From positions 434,001-498,000 of the forward strand of contig CAVSVP010000008.1 of NCBI GenBank assembly GCA_963731125.1: a stretch of 64,000 nt of DNA. The letters run 5' to 3'. Position numbers and translations under genes: made by a program. The notes under the pieces are model-generated. The model had not been told where the DNA came from and did no database searches. It saw only the letters and a list, made by a program, of their open reading frames with translations. Positions 35,321 through 44,441 of this stretch are shown in pieces. Source of the DNA: CAVSVP01 sp963731125. Its GTDB lineage: Bacteria > Pseudomonadota > Gammaproteobacteria > Competibacterales > Competibacteraceae. Positions within the stretch are counted from its first letter, which is position 1; each line of letters starts with the position of its first letter.

Positions 35321-35705
35321 GAGCACTCCTCTTGAGTGGGTTCAACTATGTATAACGTTGTGATAACGGGCCGAAAAAGCCACAGGCTTTGAAAATCCAG
35401 GCCATAAAATGGGTGACGTTGATCACCATATTAGCTGCATTTAAAACCCCGGCAGCTTGAGTAGAATTCTGCCGACTATGGGAGTAAGTATAGGCATCAA
35501 CCGCAGCCGATGGAATGGAATAAATAAGTTTGAGCAGCTAGAAAAACTTGCAGTACTTTTGATTTTTTCTCTGGTAGTAAGTTGTATTAGTTAAGATTTA
35601 ATCTGACACTGCTGGTAAACTCGTTAGAAACGAAGAGAAGTGTCAGATTAAATCTTAATTAATACAATTCAGTCTTCCCCAGGTATAGTCGTCTACCGTG
35701 AAAGC
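35321..35705. other. 385-bp gap holding an 86-bp hairpin element
   Basis: No gene seen. TATAACGTTGTGATAACGGG at 35349 contains box-like words but no clear attC. The right half holds the strong palindrome 35582-35667 listed separately. Confidence 0.5.
35582..35667. repeat. 86-bp hairpin element with 29-bp arms
   Basis: Arms 35582-35610 and 35639-35667 are reverse complements with a single mismatch around a 28-bp centre; the inner end of the arm reads GATTTAATCTGACACT. It is AT-rich and non-coding. It looks like a miniature inverted-repeat element or a solo transposon end pair. No clear target duplication was found. It lies just downstream of the PaiB-like gene and could also act as its transcript end. 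Confidence 0.78.
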
Positions 35706-36362
35706 TCAGCGGCGCCGCCTGTCGGCGTCCGCTGCAACAACCTGTTCGGCATTATGAAGTCCATGCTCCATTAAGTCAGCGATGGCAATATTCATCTCTC
35801 CACCACGCTTACGCAGTCTTCCTATTACATGACACCGATCTTCCATAGATTTATTCTGATTGATCTTAAGTTTCGCGCAGATCCTATCAACTTTGACACG
35901 AAAGCAAACTATGGCATCAAGCAATCCCATTACTTTGCTGTCGCTTGTGTTTAAACACCACGGATTTTCCATGGACGACTCGTATTGATTAACCAGTTGT
36001 TCGATGACTCGCTGTTTGTTTACCAGTTGAGCAATAGTCTCAACAGTGCCATCGATCGAGATTGCTGTATAATTCCACGTAGGAACATTGAAACTTGATA
36101 AATAATCGCTTGGTGACACGTAAGTATGAGGCCCGTGAAAGATTACCCTCGCCATCGGGTTATCCATCCATGTATGCCACTGGGGATTTGCCTTTGCAAT
36201 ATGGCCGTACACAAATTTCAAATCTTCGGAGAGATACATTGGTGTATGTGTGCTGTCGATCTGATCATGATTGGTGGTAATCAGGATTCCAAAACCATTT
36301 GACCTGATAAAAGCCCGAACTTTTCCGGGTTCTTCAATCTTAAATGCCTTAGGTGTGTACAT
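35706..36362 (-). CDS. paiB: PaiB-family FMN-binding regulator
   Basis: 218 residues from the ATG at 36362 (AGGAAC upstream; MYTPKAFKIEE is the family start). It belongs to the FMN-binding split-barrel family of Bacillus PaiB: GFGILITTNHDQIDSTHTPM, FVYGHIAKANPQW, VIFHGPHTYVSPSDY and IVCFRVKVDRICAKLKINQNK near the end. PaiB is described as a negative regulator of sporulation and protease genes. In proteobacteria the role is unknown and an FMN- or heme-related activity is possible. The C-terminus is longer than usual and Arg-rich. Confidence 0.85.
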   Translation of the reverse strand: MYTPKAFKIEEPGKVRAFIRSNGFGILITTNHDQIDSTHTPMYLSEDLKFVYGHIAKANPQWHTWMDNPMARVIFHGPHTYVSPSDYLSSFNVPTWNYTAISIDGTVETIAQLVNKQRVIEQLVNQYESSMENPWCLNTSDSKVMGLLDAIVCFRVKVDRICAKLKINQNKSMEDRCHVIGRLRKRGGEMNIAIADLMEHGLHNAEQVVAADADRRRR

Positions 36363-36567
36363 ATCTGTTCCTATATCGAACGCTTCCAATCACCCGCCTG
36401 ATTTGTGGGAGAACAGTTTTTGCCAGAAAAGCAGGCGGCAAAGGAATGCCAATAGACTTCTGCATCGATCTTAAAATCTCCGCATAGGGATGGTGGTATA
36501 AACTTAACGTCCGGCATCAAGGGTGAATTTGGAGCGCAGCAGAAAATGCGTCTCTTGCATGGCATTG

Positions 36568-36909
36568 TCATATTTCACTTTCAATCTCGCTTTGGAGTTT
36601 TTCAAGTTCATCCAAAATGCGCGTGAATTTGATGCCAAACGGCGTCAACACATACTCAACCCGTGGCGGCACCTCGTTGTAGGTAATACGCTTGATGATG
36701 CCAAATTCAGTGTTCTTACGCAGACACTCGTTGAGCACTTTGGTGGTTAAGCCCTCAACACTGCGTACCATTTCCCCTGGCCGATTAATGCCATTTGCCA
36801 ACAGTTGGTACACAGTGAGCGACCATTTACAGCCATAAATGGTTTCAACCATGCGGGCGCTTCGTTCAGGCGCTGATTTTCTTGAAAAGATTTTTTCCTG
36901 ACTTTTCAT
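36568..36909 (-). CDS. HxlR-family transcriptional regulator
   Basis: 113-residue winged-helix protein: YGCKWSLTVYQLLANGINRPGE, then GLTTKVLNECLRKNTEFGIIKR and YNEVPPRVEYVLTPFG, the standard HxlR pattern. HxlR proteins respond to aldehydes, quinones or redox signals. It is divergent from the SDR gene at 37125 with a 215-bp shared promoter region, so that gene is its likely target. Confidence 0.87.
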   Translation of the reverse strand: MKSQEKIFSRKSAPERSARMVETIYGCKWSLTVYQLLANGINRPGEMVRSVEGLTTKVLNECLRKNTEFGIIKRITYNEVPPRVEYVLTPFGIKFTRILDELEKLQSEIESEI

Positions 36910-37124
36910 AAAGATGTACTAATAAGTACCTACCGCACTAAATTGTGCTTACTTTTCAATAGACTACGGAGTTCCATAAACTGTGTCCACACACTATAGT
37001 GCCAGCCATATGAATTGATGCCGATAATTTTATTACAATCGTTGTTTACTAACGATTTGAAGCCTTGTAACCAGTATCAGGTCATTTGGCCGGCACTATA
37101 GTAACTATCTATGGAGGTAATCTG

Positions 37125-37892
37125 ATGGAAAACATGACTCAGTTTTTGGCCTTGATCGTGGGCGGCTCCAGCGGGATGGGCTTTGCTACCGCTAAGCGGC
37201 TTCTGGAACGCGGTGTTGATACTGTAATTATTGGGAATTCTGCCAAAAAGTTAGAAGCCGCAAAGCGTGACCTTTCTGGAACAGGGCACGTTGAAACGCT
37301 CCAAGCCAATCTATACGAAGCCGGCGACGTTCAACGTGTTATTGATTTTGCAGCAAATCACAGCCGCCACATCAAGTATTTAGTAAATGCGGCGGGCTAT
37401 TTCAAGCCAACGCCATTCCTTGAGCATGATCACAAGGATTACGACATCTACTTGGACTTGAATCGTGCAATATTCTTCATTTCCCAAGCTGTGGCTAAGA
37501 ACATGTCGGCGAATGGTGGCGGATCAGTTGTGCACATCGGTTCAATGTGGGCAAAACAAGCCATCAAAGCTACACCTTCCTCAGCCTATTCGATGGCTAA
37601 GGCCGGTTTACATGCTCTCACGCAACACATGGCGATGGAATTAGCCGAACATAACATTCGCGTAAATGCCGTTTCTCCTGCGGTTGTAAAGACGCCAATT
37701 TATGAGGCGTTCATTGACCGAAGTGAGATCGACGCGACTCTTGCCACGTTCAATGGGTTTCACCCAATTGGGCGCATTGGCATACCGGAAGAGGTTGCTA
37801 ATGTAATCGATTTTCTGCTTAGCGACGAGGCCAGTTGGGTAACGGGTGCTATTTGGGATGTTGATGGCGGGGTAATCGCTGGCCGAAACTAA
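37125..37892 (+). CDS. Short-chain dehydrogenase/reductase
   Basis: 255 residues; the ATG at 37125 is chosen for the GGAGGT upstream. Classical SDR: VGGSSGMGFATAKRL (TGxxxGxG type), NAAGYF (NNAG), Ser in VVHIGSMWA and YSMAKAGLHALT (YxxxK), then NAVSPAVVKTP. NAD(P)-dependent oxidoreductase, substrate unknown. It is divergent from the HxlR gene and probably controlled by it. It is one of the few + strand genes in the array. Confidence 0.9.
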   Translation: MENMTQFLALIVGGSSGMGFATAKRLLERGVDTVIIGNSAKKLEAAKRDLSGTGHVETLQANLYEAGDVQRVIDFAANHSRHIKYLVNAAGYFKPTPFLEHDHKDYDIYLDLNRAIFFISQAVAKNMSANGGGSVVHIGSMWAKQAIKATPSSAYSMAKAGLHALTQHMAMELAEHNIRVNAVSPAVVKTPIYEAFIDRSEIDATLATFNGFHPIGRIGIPEEVANVIDFLLSDEASWVTGAIWDVDGGVIAGRN

Positions 37893-38085
37893 AGCCAGCA
37901 TATAATGTAGCCACCCAAACTTGGCTTGTGAAATATAACGGGTCGGGAGCTGAGCGGCACCCCGCGCGCAGCGGGGTGGGGTTCTATTTTGGTATTTTGG
38001 TGTACGCTTAGTTTTTTCAAGCCGAGGTCAAGGCGCAGATTGTTGAGGTAACGCGCAACGGAAGCGGCATTCATGACACGGCCCC

Positions 38086-39108
38086 CTAGTGCTTTAGCTG
38101 CGTCCAAACCGCGTCAAGCAAGCCTTGTGTTTGCTCGCTGATATTGATGCTTGTGTCGCCCGGTTGGCCTGCCGGATTTCTAGTCAGGGCGACAAAATCC
38201 TGAATCATAAGAAGGGTCGCCCGTTGAGAGCTCGGCGTGGCGACCCTTTCGAATTCGCCGGGCTTCATCATGCCTGAGCGCTGAATAAAACCCACAGGGT
38301 AATCGGGATCGTCGAATTCGCCCCCGCCGGCCCAATCGAGAACGAAATCGTCGAGGCTTATCATGCCCCGCTGTCCCAGCAGATCGAGGTCCATCATGTG
38401 TGCGCCGCTGTTGTAGCCGACATCCCAGTTCGAGGTGCGACCATCCGAGAAGACCAGTAATCCAGATCCTCGGATCACGGCACCGGTAGCGTCATCTCGT
38501 TGGGCAAAGCCGCACACACGGGTAAGGTCCTCATCGCTCGCCATGAACTCAGTAATCGCACGCATGGAATACCAGGCCATATCACCGATTACGCCGGTGG
38601 GTTCTTTCTCCGGGTTGAAGCGGATGTTGCTGCGGTCCATGAAAGGAGTGAAAAAGCAGGTGCGAACGACCTGCACCCTGCCAATGCGTTCCTCAAGTTC
38701 CTGCTTGAGTTTCCTGGTGCGGGGATGGTGAACAAAGTGGGTCGCGTCCATGAATGCCACGTCGTTGGCACGGCAAACTGATGTAATGAACCGGAGCGAT
38801 CGAAGGCTGGCGAACGGCTTCTCGGCAAGGACATGTTTATGGTTGTTGGCGGCAGCAACACAAACTTCCTCGCGCACTGCGGTTGGTGTTGCCACATAGA
38901 CGGCGTCGACGCCATCCCAGGAAACCAGTTCCTCCCAGGAGCCAAAGACCCGTGGCACGTTGTGTTTCATGGCGAATTCGTCGGCAGTTTCGCGGCGTCG
39001 GCTGGCAACCGCGACTAATCCGGATTCTGCACCGCCCTTGATGGCATTAGCCACGATATCGGCGATCATCCCTGTGCCGACGATTCCAAAACGGAGTTTA
39101 GAGTTCAT
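38086..39108 (-). CDS. Gfo/Idh/MocA-family oxidoreductase
   Basis: 340 residues. N-terminal Rossmann fold GIVGTGMIADIVANAIKG, the EKP motif in HVLAEKPFASLRS, the conserved MDATHFVHHPRTRKL region and the C-terminal beta-sheet domain (WDVGYNSGAHMMDLDLLGQRG). The family oxidises or reduces sugars and cyclitols with NAD(P). Substrate unknown. Length normal, frame intact. The next gene upstream (GNAT) ends inside an R''-like box at 39241-39247. Confidence 0.88.
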   Translation of the reverse strand: MNSKLRFGIVGTGMIADIVANAIKGGAESGLVAVASRRRETADEFAMKHNVPRVFGSWEELVSWDGVDAVYVATPTAVREEVCVAAANNHKHVLAEKPFASLRSLRFITSVCRANDVAFMDATHFVHHPRTRKLKQELEERIGRVQVVRTCFFTPFMDRSNIRFNPEKEPTGVIGDMAWYSMRAITEFMASDEDLTRVCGFAQRDDATGAVIRGSGLLVFSDGRTSNWDVGYNSGAHMMDLDLLGQRGMISLDDFVLDWAGGGEFDDPDYPVGFIQRSGMMKPGEFERVATPSSQRATLLMIQDFVALTRNPAGQPGDTSINISEQTQGLLDAVWTQLKH

Positions 39109-39241
39109 TGCATTCTCTCTGGCGGTTATGTGTGGGAGCTTTTCTGGCTCGGGTGCACGAACTAAAGCGAGGGCTATTCACCCAGCTGCTGCGGATGGGG
39201 CATCAGCTTCGGGCGCCTTGCCCAGGAAGAAGATGGCATTG

Positions 39242-39790
39242 TTAGACGGCCATTTTTTGCCATTGCTCTCGCGTAAGCTGCCATTCCACTTGGCTCCAAC
39301 CCCGCGCTTCCATCCACGCTGGCGCGGGCCGAGTTTCTGCAGTCGCCCCAAATGAATTTGCCAGACGAGCGATGCGTGCATTCGCGCTAACCGTACCACC
39401 ATAGATTTCATTCAACCTCAAACTATCGAAACCAAACGCAACCAGAGCGCGCATAACCTCAACTGCGTATCCGTAACGGCTCCAGCATGCCGGTGCAAGC
39501 TCGATACCCAACTCAGCACGACCTGGCTTGGAATCTGCGCTGCGTAAACCACAGCAGCCAACCAGCGATTGCGGTTCCTTGTGCTGAATAATTGCCAACT
39601 GATAGTTACGCCTCGGTGTTTCTTCGGCCCAACGGTTGAACATTGCAATGAGCTGCTTGGCGTGGCCGGGCTTGGCCTCCTCAACACCATAGAATTCCTG
39701 CGACCGGGAGTCCGCGTGGTATGCCTCAAAGGCGGACACATCTTCCTCTCGAAAATCTCGGAGTAGGAATCTTTTTGTGACGATTTCCAT
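39242..39790 (-). CDS. GNAT acetyltransferase (RimJ/RimL-like)
   Basis: 182 residues from the ATG at 39790. RimJ-like start TKRFLLRDFREEDVSAFEAY, acetyl-CoA region ELGIELAPACWSRYGYAVEV (the usual Q/RxxGxG/A loop is weak) and the family end NEIYGGTVSANARIARLANSFG. Such enzymes acetylate protein N-termini or antibiotics; the target is unknown. The stop at 39242 lies in GTCTAAC, a good attC R'' box, but no matching R' box is found before the Gfo/Idh gene. Confidence 0.85.
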   Translation of the reverse strand: MEIVTKRFLLRDFREEDVSAFEAYHADSRSQEFYGVEEAKPGHAKQLIAMFNRWAEETPRRNYQLAIIQHKEPQSLVGCCGLRSADSKPGRAELGIELAPACWSRYGYAVEVMRALVAFGFDSLRLNEIYGGTVSANARIARLANSFGATAETRPAPAWMEARGWSQVEWQLTREQWQKMAV

Positions 39791-39844
39791 TGGTAGAACC
39801 ACACCAAGGTGATAGCCCCGCGGCAGCTGCCCAGCGACAAGGAA

Positions 39845-40285
39845 CTAAGGTTGTCGCGCATTCAGGAAGCGAGCTTCATGATCCGGAGCAGGTAGAACGC
39901 ATGACTCAAAGCGGCCGAAAAGAGCATACCGATTGAGCGCGATTCGGTCATACAGCCAATCACGCAGAAATCGGGGAATGACCCAAACGATGGACGCGAT
40001 GTTCCAGGGCCACGGCAGCCTCGCCATCACGCGTACGAGGGCCGCCGATTTCGTATACTGGCGGGGACCTTCGACCAAGATCATGGTCGCAAAAGAGTTT
40101 GTTGGAAGACCGTACCAGGCAAGTATCGCTTTACCCTCCTCTGACTGAACCGATGCGAGCTTGAATCGACGTTCCCGATCAAAGCGAATCAGGAATCGTG
40201 CCCAAGCACCGCATAGGCGGCAGACACCATCAAAGAGAACTACGCGGTCGCTTGCCGAGATTCCCGGCGCCAAACGATCTGCCAT
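39845..40285 (-). CDS. DCC-family thiol-disulfide oxidoreductase-like protein (DUF393)
   Basis: 146 residues, start taken at 40285 (MADRLAPGIS). The defining motif DGVCRLCGAW (DxxCxxC) stands near the N-terminus, followed by RFKLASVQSEEGKAIL and the family C-terminus WNIASIVWVIPRFLRDWLYD. The CxxC suggests thiol redox chemistry; no member has a firm function. The ribosome-binding site is poor, and the gene lies 34 bp after the small membrane-protein gene, so the two may be translated together. Confidence 0.82.
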   Translation of the reverse strand: MADRLAPGISASDRVVLFDGVCRLCGAWARFLIRFDRERRFKLASVQSEEGKAILAWYGLPTNSFATMILVEGPRQYTKSAALVRVMARLPWPWNIASIVWVIPRFLRDWLYDRIALNRYALFGRFESCVLPAPDHEARFLNARQP

Positions 40286-40319
40286 GCTTTGCTCGTGAAA
40301 TCTGACGTCACAACTCTCA

Positions 40320-40679
40320 TTATTCCTGACTAATATCAAGTTTAGTGCTTTTTATTTCGTCCACAATCTCCAGATACTTCTTTTCGTTTGAAAATGCTGC
40401 ATACATTATTGCGACAAGTACAATGAGAAGAAAACAAACCACAATAAACATGATGGGTAGAAGAACTGCCATCATTTCTAATGATGATTGTTTTATAGAG
40501 TGAGATTCAAGACGCGATAAAATCTCATATGGGTTTATGAACAAAGGAGTGTTTACAAACAGGTACGTAGCAAAGCCAAGTATTCCAATAAGTAGTAATG
40601 GACCAACATAATGCCATAAGTGCACAAATTTTCGTCTTTTTTCCAAATAGCTATTTTGTTGTTGGTTTAATAACTTCAT
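40320..40679 (-). CDS. Hypothetical two-helix membrane protein
   Basis: 119 residues with helices VGPLLLIGILGFATYLFV and MMAVLLPIMFIVVCFLLIVLVAIMYA, a basic N-terminus (LEKRRKFVHLWHY) and a charged tail. The ATG at 40679 stands 17 bp after a consensus R' box (GTTGGGC, 40702-40696), which supports this start and a cassette origin. The AT-rich sequence differs from its neighbours, as is usual for cassettes. No family recognised. Confidence 0.65.
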   Translation of the reverse strand: MKLLNQQQNSYLEKRRKFVHLWHYVGPLLLIGILGFATYLFVNTPLFINPYEILSRLESHSIKQSSLEMMAVLLPIMFIVVCFLLIVLVAIMYAAFSNEKKYLEIVDEIKSTKLDISQE

Positions 40680-41046
40680 ACGCCCACATTTTTTGGCCCA
40701 ACAATGCTCTGTTCGATTGCCTGCCGCGGGCGGGAGCGAAGCCCACGCCAGGAGAACGTACATCAATACCCGCGTGTAGGTCGACTGCCGCGGCTGGTTA
40801 ACCCTCATCTCGCGGCGGACGGAAGAAATATTCCTGCACGTGGACCGCCTTTCCGGAACGGATGACCACAACGACTACACCCTGGTGATGAACTCGACTC
40901 TGGAAACTTTAGGCAGTGGAAACCAATTGATCCATCAGCTCTGCTCAGTCATGGCGTCGAATGGTGCCTTGTTGGCATTGAATCACTGACTTGTTCCTGG
41001 TGAAGGGCCAAAATCATCGATTTCAACGTTCCCATCGAGTGACAAG
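40680..41046. other. 367-bp gap with attC half-sites and a coding relic
   Basis: The left end holds R' GTTGGGC (40696-40702, - strand) and the right end R'' GCCTAAC (41046-41052). The 350-bp spacing is too long for one attC, so two sites may have fused with loss of a cassette. On the + strand about 70 open codons (FLHVDRLSGTDDHNDYTLVM...) look protein-like, but I cannot place them. Confidence 0.45.
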
Positions 41047-41508
41047 TTAGGCTGCCGTGCCCGTCCAGAGGCGAATGACTTTTTGCAGTTCGTCATTAGA
41101 GAAATACTCTTTAAGTTCTTTAGCACGCGACAGACTCATGTGTTGGAGCAGCGTCAGGACAGCGTCGCGTTCAGGCTGCGAGAAGAACAGAAGATGGCGA
41201 TTATCTGTGCCACTGTAGCCCAAATGGAATAATAGCTGATCAATGTACCAGTAAGGGCCATGCCCATCCAGGGCCAATCTGGCGAGGGCCGTAAAGTAAT
41301 ACCGAAAGCCTTCGGCGGAGATAAAACACATTGGATCCCAGCCGGGATTGCCCACATCGTCGAAACTTAATGAAGTAACGTTCCGAGAGCGTAATAGCTC
41401 ATCGTGTTCCGCACACTCGCAACAGTGTGTGTAATCTGTGAAATGCTCAGGGCGTAAGGCTCCACCAAAGACATTTTCGATCAAATTGAGAACTTCGCTA
41501 TCTGTCAT
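41047..41508 (-). CDS. Hypothetical protein, DUF6714-like
   Basis: 153 residues from the ATG at 41508, which lies seven bp after a GTTAGAT box. It has a Cys pair in YTHCCECAEHDELL and GFRYYFTALARLALDG; this order (CxEC...H, then a helix with YY) recalls the DUF6714 family of small proteins, but I am not certain. No membrane segment. The stop TAA lies within the R'' box GCCTAAC, so the gene fits a cassette exactly. Function unknown. Confidence 0.68.
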   Translation of the reverse strand: MTDSEVLNLIENVFGGALRPEHFTDYTHCCECAEHDELLRSRNVTSLSFDDVGNPGWDPMCFISAEGFRYYFTALARLALDGHGPYWYIDQLLFHLGYSGTDNRHLLFFSQPERDAVLTLLQHMSLSRAKELKEYFSNDELQKVIRLWTGTAA

Positions 41509-41514
41509 GGCAAG

Positions 41515-41577
41515 ATCTAACGTTTTCCGGCTCAGCGGTTTCACGTTTACGCGCGGTACGTTGCAGCCGACTTGTTT
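41515..41577 (-). repeat. Degenerate attC-like site
   Basis: R' GTTAGAT (ATCTAAC on the + strand, 41515-41521) directly before a start codon, with partly pairing arms (TTTTCCGGCTCAGC against CAGCCGACTTGTTTT). The R'' box is not canonical. Confidence 0.45.
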
Positions 41578-41628
41578 TGCGGCTATCCACAATGCGAGAG
41601 TGCGACGATGGTGGCCGCAGACAGTCCT

Positions 41629-42090
41629 CTATCTCAGCAGTTGCGGGACAACGGTCCAATTGATAAGCCATTGACCTTCATCACGCGATAAGCAGACGAT
41701 CCCGGCGTTACGAAACCGAAGCAGAGGCTTGTCAGGATCCCCCACGACAAGTTGGCTGGCGAGACGACTCAGGAACGGGAGGTGGCTAACCAGCATGATG
41801 GCCTGTTCCTCCGCATCTATGGCATTGGCGATCGGGTTGACATCATCCGTTGCACCGATTCCGGAGATAGCGATGACCCCGCCCGCTGGCCTGAGGCGCT
41901 CAGCCAAGAGCTCTGCGGTCTGTTCTGCGCGTTTCTTACCACTATGACGGATTTGCTCGACGCAGAGTTGCGCCTGTACGCTCCAGGCGGCAATCCGCCT
42001 GACCGATTCTGCGCCACGCACTGCAAGGGGTCGTTTAGGATCCTCCGTCTTGGACTTCGCCTCACCGTGTTGAACCAGGTAAAGATTCAT
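41629..42090 (-). CDS. sixA: Phosphohistidine phosphatase SixA
   Basis: 153 residues with a GGAGGAAACG site before the ATG. Histidine-phosphatase fold: catalytic YLVQHGEAKSKTEDPKRPL (RHG becomes QHG here as in many SixA proteins), IRHSGKKRAEQTAELLAE and the second His in MLVSHLPFLSRLASQL. SixA removes phosphate from phosphohistidine of Hpt or PTS proteins. Length matches. It is the only gene in the array with a likely housekeeping-type regulatory role. Confidence 0.87.
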   Translation of the reverse strand: MNLYLVQHGEAKSKTEDPKRPLAVRGAESVRRIAAWSVQAQLCVEQIRHSGKKRAEQTAELLAERLRPAGGVIAISGIGATDDVNPIANAIDAEEQAIMLVSHLPFLSRLASQLVVGDPDKPLLRFRNAGIVCLSRDEGQWLINWTVVPQLLR

Positions 42091-42215
42091 CGTTTCCTCC
42101 GGTATAATTGATTAGTGGCTGTTAAAACTGATAGGTTGCAAGGCTTGCTCAAGGCTTACACTTTTTTGCCCTTTTCTTTTTAATAAGGCTTGTTCTCTTT
42201 TGAGGTGTTAACGAA

Positions 42216-43193
42216 TTAATCGAGATCGAACTCTGCCACAACCGGAGCATGATCTGACTCTGGGAATTTAGTATCCTGCCTGAAAGCACCGGATTCGTCC
42301 GGTAATGCTTCATTGTGAATCTCCGCGCCACGAAAGTACCTGAGGATTAGCCTTGAAACGATGATGTGATCAAGCATCTGACCTTTCCCGAGGTGCAATA
42401 GGGAGTATCGAGCCGAATCAGGGATATTGATTTCGCAGGGAATCATTATGCGAGCGGCGTGGGCTGGATTGCCTGTCTCTTCGACAGGACCACAGATAGC
42501 CTTGAGCGGTACCTCATCGGCCTGAGCATTGAAGTCTCCGGCTATCGCCACTAGCGAGCCAAGCCCGTGCGTGTCGAAAATATCGTCAATCAACAATCTA
42601 GCCTGAAGCGCCTGTCCTACCCGCTTCATCGATGAGATAAAACTTCCTTCAGCCCACGCTGAGGCTGTTCGCCACGTGAAGTTATCGATCTTCTGACCAG
42701 GAATATTGGAAGCGAGCTTCGATTTTAGATGCACATTGATAAGATGAAGTATGCGACCGGATCCAATGTCAATTTGCGTGTAAAGCATTGGTCGCTCCCA
42801 CTCCACTGGATTCGCTGTGGGGTCAGGCGGGTTTGCAGTAGCCATCCGATAGCTCGGTCGAGGTCCCCCGCTGTCGCGGATAATTCGTGTACTGACGATA
42901 GGGAAGCGCGACAGGGTTACGATGTTGCGCTGAGCATAGAGCTGACCGGAAGTGGTGAGCGTCGTCTGCCTGTTAAACCCCGTGTAAGGCGTGCCGCTCA
43001 GCAACTGATCAAGAGCGGCTAGTGTCCTGGAACCATCCGAAACTTGGCTGTTGATTTCTTGTAAACATAAGATGTCTGCCGCAACTCGCTCGAGCTGGGG
43101 GAGCATTATTTGTCTGCGCTCCGCGAGAGGTGGTTGCATACCGGCGCTGGCGTCGAGGTTTTCGAGATTAAAGGTAGCGATACGCAGCGACAT
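42216..43193 (-). CDS. Endonuclease/exonuclease/phosphatase family protein
   Basis: 325-residue EEP-fold metal hydrolase: IATFNLENLDA, catalytic Glu in DILCLQEINSQ, LINVHLKSK, the Asp/Asn pair in AIAGDFNAQADE and final SDHAPVVAEFDLD. All catalytic motifs are present. It could act on nucleic acid, phospholipid or another phosphodiester; no signal peptide is seen. It starts about 80 bp after the attC R' box at 43273-43279. Confidence 0.87.
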   Translation of the reverse strand: MSLRIATFNLENLDASAGMQPPLAERRQIMLPQLERVAADILCLQEINSQVSDGSRTLAALDQLLSGTPYTGFNRQTTLTTSGQLYAQRNIVTLSRFPIVSTRIIRDSGGPRPSYRMATANPPDPTANPVEWERPMLYTQIDIGSGRILHLINVHLKSKLASNIPGQKIDNFTWRTASAWAEGSFISSMKRVGQALQARLLIDDIFDTHGLGSLVAIAGDFNAQADEVPLKAICGPVEETGNPAHAARIMIPCEINIPDSARYSLLHLGKGQMLDHIIVSRLILRYFRGAEIHNEALPDESGAFRQDTKFPESDHAPVVAEFDLD

Positions 43194-43272
43194 GGCATTC
43201 CTCCTTTATTCTGCTTGTAGAAAATTCTGACGATTGATTCCTTGGACGTCTATTTAGACAAGGAATAAAAAC

Positions 43273-43360
43273 GTCTAACGACTTCGGATCATCGGACGGA
43301 AGCGAAGCGACCACTCCGTGTGCACTCCGTGTGCACTCCGTGTGTATCCGGGAGTTAGGT
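43273..43360 (-). repeat. attC site (88 bp) containing a triple 11-bp repeat
   Basis: On the - strand: R'' ACCTAAC, R' GTTAGAC, both consensus, with inner arms CGAAGTC/GACTTCG-type near the ends. The loop region contains three copies of CACTCCGTGTG (43312-43344). It lies between the DODA gene and the nuclease/phosphatase gene. Confidence 0.75.
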
Positions 43361-43494
43361 GGTTGATCATATGCACGACGCAAGACCTGACCTCATGGTC
43401 CGCCAACCTCCATGATACCGAACCAGCGTTTGTCAAAGCTGAAACGATTACGGGTGTTTCAGCGATTCCTGTGGCTGGAACCGACGGTTGACCA

Positions 43495-44292
43495 TCAGGG
43501 ATCTGCAATGTTGCCAATCACAATTGAAGTCATTGCAATCGAACTCACTACCGCACCATTGAAGAAACAAAGCGGCTCATCCTTATCCTGAAGCGCAATG
43601 GCGTATAGCAATGGCAGGTAATGCTCTGGCGTAGGAATAGCCAGGTTGGTGCTCGGTCCCAGACTGTCCCGTGAGATCAGTGCCTCATGGTCTCGCGCTG
43701 CAATCCGCCTCTTAATGTCGTTGTCGAAGTCGACGGCCCAATCCAGGGGCGTCGGGTCGTGGTAGTTAAACAAGGGTAAGTTGTGAACAATATTCCCGCT
43801 GGCAACGATAAGAACGCCTTCATCGCGCAAGGGCGCCAGCTTTTTTGCGATGTTATAGTGAAATGATCCCAGTCGGGTAGTATCGAGGCTGAGCTGCACG
43901 ACAGGGATGTTCGCCTGCGGGTACATCGCAATAAGCACACTCCAAGCGCCATGGTCCAGCCCGCGCTCGGGATCCAGGCCAACAGATTCCGCCATGAGCA
44001 GCTCAGCGGTAAGGCGTGCCAAGCGGGGTTCACCCGGTGCGGGATACTGCACATCGAACAACGCCTTCGGAAACCCGTAAAAGTCGTGGATGGTTTCTGG
44101 CTGCTTGGTCACCGTGACGTATAGACCATGCGTTTCCCAATGCGCTGAGACGCACAAGATGGATTTTGGTTTGGATATTCGGTGCGCGATTTTCTGCCAA
44201 CCGAGATGAAACTCATTGCGCTCAATTGCGTTCATCGGACTGCCGTGCCCGATAAACAAAACAGGCATGCGACCGTTGTTTATTGCATTCAT
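43495..44292 (-). CDS. DODA-type extradiol ring-cleavage dioxygenase (LigB superfamily)
   Basis: 265 residues. Fe/Zn ligands and active-site His are visible in LFIGHGSPMNAIE, CVSAHWETHG, GLDHGAWSVLIAMYP and GNIVHNLPLF. This is the YgiD/plant DOPA-dioxygenase-like group, typically cutting catechols such as DOPA between C4 and C5. Substrate unknown. Intact frame and normal length (about 260). Confidence 0.88.
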   Translation of the reverse strand: MNAINNGRMPVLFIGHGSPMNAIERNEFHLGWQKIAHRISKPKSILCVSAHWETHGLYVTVTKQPETIHDFYGFPKALFDVQYPAPGEPRLARLTAELLMAESVGLDPERGLDHGAWSVLIAMYPQANIPVVQLSLDTTRLGSFHYNIAKKLAPLRDEGVLIVASGNIVHNLPLFNYHDPTPLDWAVDFDNDIKRRIAARDHEALISRDSLGPSTNLAIPTPEHYLPLLYAIALQDKDEPLCFFNGAVVSSIAMTSIVIGNIADP

Positions 44293-44441
44293 AAGTGGCG
44301 TACCACACTAATGACTTTGTCTTTCAAAAGGTAACCTCCAATTACTGCTGGTGCCCATGGAGGACAGGCCAAGGCCCAAGTGCACCGGAGCGGGTGCTTT
44401 GCAACTGCTACGGTGCATCCGTAAGCTTGTTTGTCAGGCAT

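Noticed and set aside
37889..38107. 72-codon - strand frame between the SDR and Gfo/Idh genes
   Set aside because: Overlaps the Gfo/Idh end, has no family match and no ribosome-binding site.
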